Part shown: piece after piece, positions 1 to 8,154 of the stretch
How the letters are laid out: every line of letters begins with the position of its first letter
Numbering within the stretch: position 1 is the stretch's first letter
Assembly: GCA_019693395.1 (NCBI GenBank)
Contig: JAAMXP010002473.1
Location: 16,077-32,944, forward strand
Source of the DNA: Ettlia oleoabundans
Lineage: Eukaryota > Chlorophyta > Chlorophyceae > Chlamydomonadales
Length of the DNA: 16,868 nucleotides
Reading direction: 5' to 3'
Made by a program: the position numbers and the translations under genes
The notes under the pieces: generated by a model
The model's database searches: none
Seen by the model: the letters and a program-made list of their open reading frames with translations, nothing else
What the model was told of the DNA's origin: nothing

Positions 1-3000
1 GGGCGCGGCGGTGGCTTGGGTGAATATTGGAATCAGCTCCGTCACTTCAAATGGCTGCAATAACAAGCGTCTCGACCGAAACAGCGCTGGGCCAACATCT
101 GGCTTGTCTGGTCTGCGCGAACTGCTCGCCACCCATCGAAGCAATGGTATGCGAGGGAGCAGCTGACCTACCTGTAGCAGCGCAGACAGCTCCAGTCCAA
201 GCCCTTCATGCAGTCACTGGCACGCCATGCCTGCACAGAAACCATTCATCATTGACAAACGGGGTGCAACCTGGCAGGGAGTCATGACTATCCTCATGCT
301 ACAACTTGCAGCCGACCACAGCATTCGCAGCACACATGGCACCCACCTTCACAATGCTGGGCACCAACCCCAGCATGGTAACGCGCGCCCGCTCCACAAA
401 CATTCCGAAGGGGCGTCCCAAGGGGCTGCCCTGGAAGATAGCGATGGTGGCGCTGTTGAGCAGCGCTGCAGGGGCAAGCATGCTCGCACAACCTTCAGCG
501 TTAGGGCTTCAATTAATGCTGGAAAAGCTAAGCAAGAGAGCATGCAGGATGGGGGAGCACACATCGACAAAGCTGGCAGATGGAGTGGCAATGATCATCG
601 TGGTGCCATACTGCAAGCGATTCCAGGAGTGGGGTTCACAACACCTGCGTATACCAGCCACGGCCCCATCATCCAACCTGCACAATGGGAAAGCGGCTGT
701 GGGCGTCAGTCCCATCTCAAGCGCCAACCAGCCTGACGAGCACATTGCTGCTGGTAGCTGGTATGCAAGATCAGACAGCGGTTACCTAGCGCAGCGCCTC
801 ACCCATGCTGGTTGGCCAGCAGACCACGTCACCGGGGCGCACATCCTGGTGGAAGAAAGCGCTGGCACCGCAGCGGATGGGCGTCACGTGGCTCCAGGGG
901 ATGGCCTTGGGCTCACCTGTGGGGCGCATGTGTGTGTGTGTGTGTGTGTGGGTGGGTGGGTGGGTGGGTGGGGGGGGTATGTCAGCAAACCTGTGGCCAT
1001 GACGTGGAAACATTGCCTTTTGTTGGCGACATTAGGTCAATCAAGCCACTCCCCAGCCCAGTGCATGGAAGCAGCCAGCACATTTTGCAGAATCGGCATG
1101 GGGGCGCCGCCTACCAGTGGTTCCTGATGAGAAGAGGATGTTGGTGACCTCCTGGGCATCAGCAACGTGTGGGTTGAGGGTGGCAGGCTGCGGCACTGCT
1201 GCCAGAAAGCCATCATATGGCAGGTCCCCAGGCCGAAGCTTCACCTGCTCCATACAGGCAGGACAAAGCAACGCTGGTAAGGGCAGGTTGATGGCACCAC
1301 CTCGCTGGGACAGCCGAAACGGAGTTACGACTGTGTTGTGACAGGGACACGAGGGTTACATTGCAGCTCGGCCCATCCAGCCCCAGGAACGTGCCTGCAG
1401 CTCGGCCCCTGGCTGCGCTGGAATCACAATGACGCGGGGAACGCCAGCCTCTGCAACCCGGGCATATAGCGGCAGGGCTTTGCCGCCTCTCATGATGACA
1501 TCCTGCAGGCAGGCAGGCAAATTTGGGCGCCAAACAGGCGGCCTGAACATAACTGCCAGAGTGCTGGAGTAGAAGGTAAAACCTTTTGCCACAAGAACCA
1601 CTGTCAAGTGACCAACTGACGGGCAAAAGTGGGTTGTAATGCTGTCTTGGTGCAACGTTGGCTCTAAGGGCTTGCAGCTCGACTCCCAACATTGCTGCTT
1701 TACGCGTGTGCACTCTGTATCTTGCCTCAAGCACCTGGATGATATTTCCAGTTTTGGAGAACACGCCATGGGCCCGCCGAACTCCCGCCCCCCCTACCCA
1801 CCCCACCACCCACATGTGCACACCTGCGTGAAAATCGCCTTGGCATTTGCAATGCGTGTGCGGCTGGCAATTTCTGTTGCCACAAATGAGTCAGCGATGG
1901 AAACTATGGCGCAACCCGCCAGCACAATGCCGAGGTAGGCAGCCACCGCCTCGGCGGTAAGCGGCATGTCAATGGCAATCGCATCTCCTGCACCGGCAGG
2001 GACCCGGAGGTGACAGCAACGGCAGCAAGAGCATGGTTGCGTTGGCGCGATCGGATGGATACGGTGCAACATACAGGACCTTCCCAGCTTGCACCAGCTA
2101 GTTGGGTGCAGCCGCCTGCACCCAGCAGACGCCGAGAACACAGTGCGGACCTTGCAAGCACCAGCAGGCATGCTGACCTACCTGGCTTCAGCCCCATGGC
2201 ATGCAGTGCCTCTGCGATGTGTGCGCTGCGGGCGGCCAGCTGGCTCAGGGTCAGGCTGTGCAGCACATGAGGAGCCACCTCGTCTGCCCACACAATGGCT
2301 GGGCGGTCGGGGTCCCGACCTGCAACTCAAACACAGGCACCATGGCACACCTGTGATCACTAAACTTATATCATTGGTGGGCACACCCACATAGACGGTA
2401 CTCGCAACGGGAGCAGGATTGTCAAAGCGTGGCAACAGCGGGTGTGTGTGTTAATGAGTCCATCATTCGCCAACAACTGCCACGGAACATGAGCACACCA
2501 AAGGTTGGGTAGACACCCAACACTCAGCCCCTTCAGCATTTGGCACTCCATAGCACACTGCAATTACCCAGCCACACCTGTCAGCACGCATTCCGCAATA
2601 TTCATGCGAGCGTTGGGCAGCCAGCGGCAGCCATCTGGGTCCGGATGCGGCTCCAGCACCCTGCAAGTAAAGAGTAACAAACCCAGTGAATCAGCCTACA
2701 GCACACGGCGACCCACCCTTGTGGCAACCGAGGGTTGCTGCTGGGGATCAGCGGCAGGGATGTCGTTTTGTGCTTATGCACTAAGCTAGCCTCTGCGGCA
2801 AATGTATTACTGACAGCTCAACCCCTGGTGCCACCTGTGTGGCGGCTTGTGGAAGTGTATATGCAGAAGCTTGAGCAAGTGGGGCCAAAAGGCCTCGGGA
2901 TCATCGAAGGAAATGCGTTGCAGCAGGTCCCAGTCAGTGATGAGATCACCAGACCTGCACGGGCAGGCATGTAAATCCAAACTAAAGCAACCATGAAGCT

Positions 3001-3895
3001 CTTGGAGCAAACTCGCTGGAGACTGCGACTTAGGCCCCCGACCAACGCTGCTAGGTCGAACAGGAGGGACGAAGAGGTGCAAGGGCCTGCCCAGCCGCTC
3101 TTGTGTGCGAACCAAGCTAGGGCGCCTGTTCAACAAGGACGAGCCAGTGCAAGGCTGAACACTCCGTCAAACCAGGTGACAGTCAGCCTTGCCTCAAGGA
3201 GCGCCAGGTAGGGTTTCCCTCCCAGCTGCCCATGAAGCGCGCGGCATTGGTTGCGGCCGCCCCTCCTGCCGAGGGCACCCAGGCAGGTGGGGGCCCGAGC
3301 ACGTCTGCATTGCAGTAGAAGCAACCGTGCATCAACCTGAGGGTGCGATACAAGGGGAGTCGCATATGATTACTGCCCGCCACGTGGAGCAAGAGTCCCT
3401 GCCTGCACCTGCTGAAACACAGCGATGCCAGCAGAATAGAGGGGTCGATTACCTGCTTTCCAGCCGGCATAGACAGTATGATACAAAAGCTTGTGGAGCG
3501 AAAAGGGGTGGTCTGGGTGCAGCACTGACTTGCTGATCCGGCGCCAAACCTGCCAGTGCCATGTTGCGGCAGCAACAATCAAAGAACATGAGCAGGAGGA
3601 GGTATCTGATGCTAGTAGCGACTTTCGTAACTGGAGGCCAGAACACTGGCAGTAAGTCTTTGACGTGTACACGCGGTGCAAGCAGTGGAAACAGGGGTGA
3701 CACCCTTTCGGTACTCGTGCTGCAGTCGCTGTACGCCGCCGCCCGCTCGCGGCTTGCCTGCCGTGCATCCTCAGTCTCCGAGACTCCCTGGAGCGCTTGT
3801 AGCACTCCGTCCAGAAGAGTCTTGGCTTCCGGTGGGCTCAACCCGCACTCCAACAGTCTATCGACAGGAAGTTGTTGCAGCTGCCACTGTGTCAT
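1..3895 (-). CDS. AAE17/18: AMP-forming acyl-activating enzyme, AAE17/AAE18-like (5' part; runs off left edge)
   Basis: Adenylates a carboxylic acid with ATP and transfers it to CoA; the plant relatives AAE17/AAE18 are peroxisomal and feed beta-oxidation. Exons (minus): 3895-3704, 3549-3453, 3304-3193, 2954-2835, 2660-2578, 2319-2182, 1987-1824, 1502-1395, 1244-1115, 916-803, 677-645, 465-347, 230-172, then beyond the edge, giving about 489 codons of the roughly 720 usual. Phases agree at every junction. Diagnostic blocks: GPPPAWVPS (about residue 101), [37 protein letters not shown], and the AMP-binding signature [13 protein letters not shown] (about 377-389), split after TTG by an intron. 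Later come [21 protein letters not shown] and [12 protein letters not shown]. The ATG at 3895 is preceded by an in-frame TAA seven codons upstream. Least certain are the donor of exon 1 (GTGTCA at 3703 fits phase 0, but insertion before VWRRIS is longer than in Arabidopsis) and the continuation left of 172. Two introns appear to use GC donors (3192 and 1394). The C-terminus, where a PTS1 signal would lie, is outside the window. Confidence 0.87.
929..977. repeat. (TG)n microsatellite followed by (TGGG)n/G-run
   Basis: Eleven TG units at 929-950 run into repeated GGGT and an eight-G run to 977. The tract sits in the AAE intron spanning 1114-917. In the minus-strand transcript it reads as CCCA then CA repeats, ending about 12 nt before the 3' splice site, so it takes the place of the polypyrimidine tract. 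The plus strand, which is the template, could form a G-quadruplex. Confidence 0.95.
1245..1394 (-). other. Probable GC-AG intron (AAE intron 8)
   Basis: The exon ends GAG CTG CAG and is followed by GCACGT at 1394; the acceptor is GGAGCAG at 1245, both in phase 0. Joining them gives [20 protein letters not shown], which aligns with the ELHVQLREQDVSWMDFLSNA stretch of Arabidopsis AAE18 as I recall it. A GT donor one base-triplet away (GTTCCT) with an upstream acceptor after TTACCAG is a phase-compatible but weaker alternative. Confidence 0.6.
1783..1813 (-). repeat. G-tract near the start of AAE intron 7
   Basis: On the minus (sense) strand the intron opens at 1823 and from about 10 nt in shows TGGGTGGTGGGGTGGGTAGG followed by a seven-G run. 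The intron has 321 nt and otherwise no recognisable feature. Confidence 0.85.
2955..3192 (-). other. Probable GC-AG intron (AAE intron 3)
   Basis: The reading frame after GNPTWRSL meets a TGA with no GT in between. The sequence GAG|GCAAGG at 3192 matches the GC-donor consensus, and its phase (2) fits the acceptor GTGCAG|G at 2955. The joined product runs into [15 protein letters not shown], which matches the family. Confidence 0.7.
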
Positions 3896-4459
3896 AGTCC
3901 CGCCACGGCCGCTTTAGTGACCTGCGACCCGCTAGTTTACCAAGGAGGCGCCTGTGGCGCCTTGCGGAAACCGGCCATGTCCCACTCAGCATCCCAGTCA
4001 TAGCAGGTCACAAAGCGCAGGCGCAACATACTACAGAGCATGGTCCCCTTGCACGTGGGCATGCATTGAACTGCTGAACTCTGCAAAGCTATAACCAAGA
4101 TAACGGAGTGCGATGTAAATGTGTAAAATTCCTCGCTTTTTAAGCAACATGTTACACCTAACAGCCCCTTGAGGCGCTTGTGGGCACCCTCGCTAACAAA
4201 GGTATAAGCAGTACTGAGATGCTTGTGGGCAATTGAAATCGATCAACCAGTGAAGCAGGGGAGAATGCGGAACCATTATGGTAGGTTTATGGTGTCTGAA
4301 ACGTCAAACAGTGTACACAAGGGGGTCACAACGGCAGCACGTGCCTCAATTAACAACCTCTACAGCTCCACCTCCTAATAGGCTGGCAGGCTGTCGGCGG
4401 CGGCCTGGTGGCCGAGTGTACGGCATCTGCCTGCTCAAGCAGGAGCCCAGTGCTTGAGA
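3896..4459. other. Intergenic: AAE 5' flank and PGB-gene 3' flank (tandem, both minus)
   Basis: No coding potential was found that resembles a protein family. On the minus strand a TGTAA (plus-strand ttaca, 4152-4156), the usual chlorophyte polyadenylation signal, would give the PGB gene a 3' UTR of about 300 nt. Two plus-strand TGTAA copies (4114, 4122) have no plus gene to serve. An imperfect palindrome at 3941-3964 contains two GGCGCC sites about 50 bp upstream of the AAE ATG. The 11-mer gcttgtgggca occurs at 4176 and 4221. No TATA box is visible for AAE. Confidence 0.6.
4152..4156 (-). terminator. Candidate polyadenylation signal TGTAA for the PGB-domain gene
   Basis: Chlorophyte mRNAs typically carry UGUAA 10-20 nt before the poly(A) site. 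This copy on the minus strand lies about 300 nt after the stop codon at 4460 and is the first one I find in that orientation. A pentamer also occurs by chance, so the call is tentative. Confidence 0.4.
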
Positions 4460-7400
4460 TCAAATGCCACGGCGGCGCAGGCTGCCAAAAACATCACCAC
4501 CGCCCAGCCGCTCTGGCTCCGTGCCCGACAGGTAGGGCTGCTGCTGGGGGGCAACAGTGGGCTCCTCGGGGCCATTCTGGTAGCCGTAGGTCTTGGACAG
4601 CAGGTGGGCGGGCTTGACCAGCTTGATAGGCTTGCCATCAAGCACGACGCAGCCCTCAGCGTCATACTGAACAGCTGCGGCAACAGTCCTGCCTTCTGTG
4701 CCCGCACCAGCCCCACCATTTGTGCGGTAGGGGCTGCCAGTCTGCACCGGGTAGCTGCGGTCGTCAGGAACTGGGCGCGGTGCCTGCTGCTGGTAGGGAG
4801 GCTGGGCAGGCGTCGCTGCAAAGCCGTAGCTGCCGTTGCCCGGGCGGATGGATGAGGAGGGAGGCTCCTCATCCGCATCACCAACCAAAGACGCCCGCAG
4901 CATGTCACCAATGGTCGCCCTCTTCTGCGGCTTCACCACAGGCACAGGGCGGGGGGCGGGGCCCGCAACTGGCCCGCTGCTCGCCGCGCCGTTGCCAGGC
5001 TGGGCTGTCATCGGTATGGCCATGCCAGGCTTTACCACTGGCACGAAGGGGCCGCGCCGCTCCGGGCTCTTCTCCAGCTCAGTCCCCGTCAGCAACACCT
5101 TGGCAGGCACAGAGTTGGCAGCCTCAACAGCATCGTCAGCTGCCCGCTGCTGCGCAGCCGCCTCAACATCCCTGAAGGCCCCGCCACCCAGCATAATCTC
5201 CACCTCAGGAGAGGGCACCGCTGCGGATGCAGTTACCACCTGCTCCATGGGCCGTGCAGCTGCCACCTGAGGCTTGGCAGGCTTGCTGGCTGGGCGGGGG
5301 CGGGAGCCCATGTGGAAGCTTGGCATCTACAGCAAAAGAAGCAGTGCAAGCGGGACAAGTTGGACGGATGATGGCTGTCAGGGGAGGTTGGCTGTGAAGA
5401 CATAAACAGCAGGTCGCTTTGCAATAGGGAGAGAAGCGATAAATGAAGGTGCGATCTTCGCAGGCGAACCGCAATATTTAGCGCCCCAGCCACCTGCACG
5501 ACCCCACTGCTGCAGTTGGCTGGCTGCTCACCTCCACGCGGCGCTGGGCGGGGTTGCTGGCGCGTGCAGCGTGCGGCATGCCGGAGTCTCCATCCAAGTA
5601 TTGCTTCACCTGGTCCCGCACTTGGCGCCCTCCGTAGTAGGTGCCTGCAGTGCGGGCAGTGCATTGATGCCACTTAGGCAGTATCTTCTGTAACAACCAT
5701 AAGTGCGTGCAGGCATAGGAGGCAAAGCACAAATCAACGTGCTGCTCGGAGGGCAGAATGGATGTCGGAAGCATGCAAAACGAGTAGCTGCTGATTGACA
5801 TATTTAACGCTTGAGCTTATCAAAGCTTAGGTGCCACCCACAAACAGCAATCTGCACGCAATCTTACCATACTTGCTGCCCATGATGGGATCATCAACTG
5901 GCTTGGGGACGCCGAGAGGCAGCTTGCGCGGTGCGGGACGCTGTATCGCGGCAGTTAGATGGGAAGACGCGTCAGCTGTACATCTTTGGTAACTGCCTGC
6001 CCACCAATGGTCTGTGCCCCCCACGCAGATTTGGGATACCGCATGATACCGAGGCTTCATGGCAGCCACAAAAGGCAGGGCGGAAAGAATTGTGTTGTAG
6101 AGATGTGGCCAGCTTTAAGTAGTCAGTGCAACTAACAGGGCATGTTCAGGGCAGTGCCAGGGCAGGTCATGGTGTGCCTACCTGTGGGACAGGGGTGCGG
6201 GGTGACACCTCTCCCTTCATCACAGCAATGCGCTGCTGCAGCTCGTCGTCGGACAGCCGACTGGGCTTGGATCCCTGCTGGACCCTTGCTGAGCCACCCA
6301 CTGGGGTCCCCAGAAAGGCAGGAGCCTCCTCTGGCATAGGTTGACGGGCAGTGTGAGCAGAAGCCGCCGCGCCAAACTCATTGCCAATAAACTCCCCACG
6401 TTCAGCGGCGGTGGCACCTGCGCTGGCAGGTGTCGGCGGTGGCGCAAGGCCGCGTGCCCGCCGTGCCCGCGTCACTTGTGGGCCTGGCGGCTCCAGAGCC
6501 TGCTGCACGGCCCTGCCAGCCACAGCAGCACCACGTCCTGCTTCCGCGGTTGCCCCAGCCAGGGTGTGCACTGCCCACCGCAGCAAGCGGCCCAGCTCTG
6601 CCAGTCCAGGCCCTGAGCGGCCCTGCCGCATGCGTGAGCTTGCCATCACGGCACCTGCTACCAGAGCAGCCAGGCCCAGAGCGCCTGTGGCAAGCCCCGG
6701 CTGCTGGAAGCGCCAGCTTTCTGGCACAGAGGGCGGGCTGACAACCACAGCAGCCTGCGAGGCCTGGGCCTGGGTTGCCTGTTGCAGCGCTGCCTCCTGC
6801 AGTGGATGCGATCAAAAGTGATGGAGCTAGTGAGCGGGCGGGCTTTCCTTACAGTGGGGGATAGCTGTGGGTGGACCTTCCACCAGCCTGCTCTGCCAGT
6901 TGCACTGACCAGCTCTCTCCAGCAATGGCCCCTGTTCTGACTAGAGCGTACAGTGTCCAACCCCAAAATATGCTTGAGCCACAATGTTGGGATTTCGCAC
7001 CTGCTGGCGCAGGTAGGCCCACTTGCTGTTGGCATCAAACACGGCTGTAGCGTGCAAGCCTTGGTCGCGCTGCCATGCCTGCAGCGCCTGTCCAGTTGCA
7101 TCACCAAAGTACCCGCTCAGCCCATCATCAGCAGCGAAATACCCTTGCTCCGCCAAATAAGCCTGCAGTTGCAGTGAGTAGGGAGCGTGATGGATGTTGT
7201 TGACTGAGCGTGGAGCGGTCGGGGCACGGCCTGAAAGTGTAGATGGTGCTGGCGCCTGCAAAGGTGGCATCCCTGGGAGGTGTTGCAATAGGCAGTGGCA
7301 GTGCATGATAGAGGGGTTGGGGCCACCTTGAGGCTGTGCATGTGGTGCGAAAGCACAGAGCCTACCTGCAACTGCATCACATCGTCACCAAAAGATCCCT

Positions 7401-7911
7401 GCTGCAGCACTCTATCTCCAAACTCATGCACGTGGGCGCCCTTGAGGCGCAGCCGTGCCACCCGTGTCTTGTACTGGTAGGGGCCCAGCTGCAGTGCAGA
7501 GTGGTAGCAGGGGTGACGCAGTGCAAGCAAGGCCGCAAAGCAGGGCCGGTGAGGGCAAAAGCTGCAGGTTGTAGCAGGTCATATTGGGTAATAAAGTGTT
7601 GGAGGATTGAAGGCAACCAGCAAACATGCAGGGCTAGCTGGTCAGTGGCTGCCAAAACAGCACGCAGCAGGAGCAGACCCCAGCTGTCGGCGGAGCGGGG
7701 GTGGTGGGATGCAACCTTGCCCCCGACTTACCATGCTGCGAACCAGCACCGACGTCCTCCCATGGCTTCTGATCGGGCGCGTGTCTGCGGCCGGAGACAA
7801 GCGGAGGTGAGCAGCGGAAGCGATCAAGAACCAGCTGAAGACCCTGACTTGCTTCTTACCTCGGCTGACCAGCCGGGCCCTCTGAAGGACTGCCGGCTGA
7901 ATACTAAACAT
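4460..7911 (-). CDS. Probable plastid-targeted membrane protein with peptidoglycan-binding-like domain
   Basis: Eight exons (minus): 7911-7860, 7784-7732, 7488-7366, 7162-7001, 6796-6182, 5940-5868, 5644-5532, 5326-4460; all junctions are GT-AG and in phase, giving 685 residues. Residues 1-35 (MFSIQPAVLQRARLVSR...) are Arg/Ser-rich without acids until the junction Asp, like a chloroplast transit peptide. Residues about 62-126 form a PG_binding_1-like fold (QQGSFGDDVMQLQAYLAEQG, then GYFGDATGQALQAWQRDQGL). An Ala/Gly/Leu/Val membrane segment lies at about 163-182 (GLATGALGLAALVAGAVMA). The rest is Pro/Ala/Gln-rich and probably disordered, with two PVVKP motifs, a short ATIGDMLRASL helix and a late VVLDGKPIKLVKPAHLLSKT block. 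Among plant proteins the N-terminal part recalls PGB-domain plastid proteins such as pTAC5, but I cannot assign orthology or function. In-frame ATG 7971 would add 20 residues; 7911 gives the better transit peptide. A bacterial-style cell-wall role is not implied. Divergent to allantoinase. Confidence 0.82.
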
Positions 7912-8154
7912 TGTGCCAGCGCCGTGAGCTCCGCTGATCAAGCTGGGACCGGTTCCTGTTCGAACTGGCAAGCCCCTGCCGGACGCCCTGACGGCCTATA
8001 AAATGCGCGAAAGAGGATAGTAGTGCACCACACTGCAAATTGACACATGCCGCTAAGGAGTTGGCATGACACGAGTTGCGCGCGGCATGCCAGCCTGGCC
8101 TTGCCCATAGGGACTTACCCCCATTTTGCCTTCACAGCTCGGATCTTTGTCCTG
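7912..8154. promoter_or_regulatory. Divergent promoter region between the PGB gene and allantoinase
   Basis: Only 243 bp separate the two chosen start codons, so both promoters must lie here or overlap the first exons. TATAAAA at 7997-8003 on the plus strand would place allantoinase transcription start near 8027-8035. No TATA box is seen on the minus strand for the PGB gene. The stretch 8121-8136 (pyrimidine-rich, ending TTCACAG) looks like a 3' splice site and could close a small 5'-UTR intron. Confidence 0.6.
7997..8003 (+). promoter_or_regulatory. TATA box for allantoinase
   Basis: The sequence TATAAAA lies about 50 bp before the first in-frame ATG (8047) and 158 bp before the preferred start (8155). 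It is correctly oriented for the plus-strand gene. Confidence 0.55.

Noticed and set aside
929..977. Short repeats as a CRISPR array or telomere
   Set aside because: The units are 2-4 nt without spacers and do not match TTTAGGG-type telomere repeats; it is a simple-sequence tract in an intron.
306..1127. 273-codon open frame on the plus strand
   Set aside because: It runs antisense over AAE exons and through a TG/TGGG microsatellite; no family resemblance, while the opposite strand carries the conserved adenylation motifs.
1213..1821. 202-codon open frame on the minus strand as one exon
   Set aside because: It spans AAE intron 8 and reads the adjoining exons out of frame; the true frames are 1502-1395 and 1244-1115.
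2366..2435. Possible extra AAE exon (open minus-strand stretch)
   Set aside because: It lacks a usable AG acceptor, and exons 2660-2578 and 2319-2182 join in phase with the family alignment without it.
7912..7971. Upstream in-frame ATG for the PGB-domain gene
   Set aside because: It would add 20 Gly/Thr-rich residues before the transit-like sequence; not excluded but less likely than 7911.
7336..8001. 221-codon open frame on the plus strand
   Set aside because: Antisense to the first three exons of the PGB-domain gene and its promoter; no recognisable domain.
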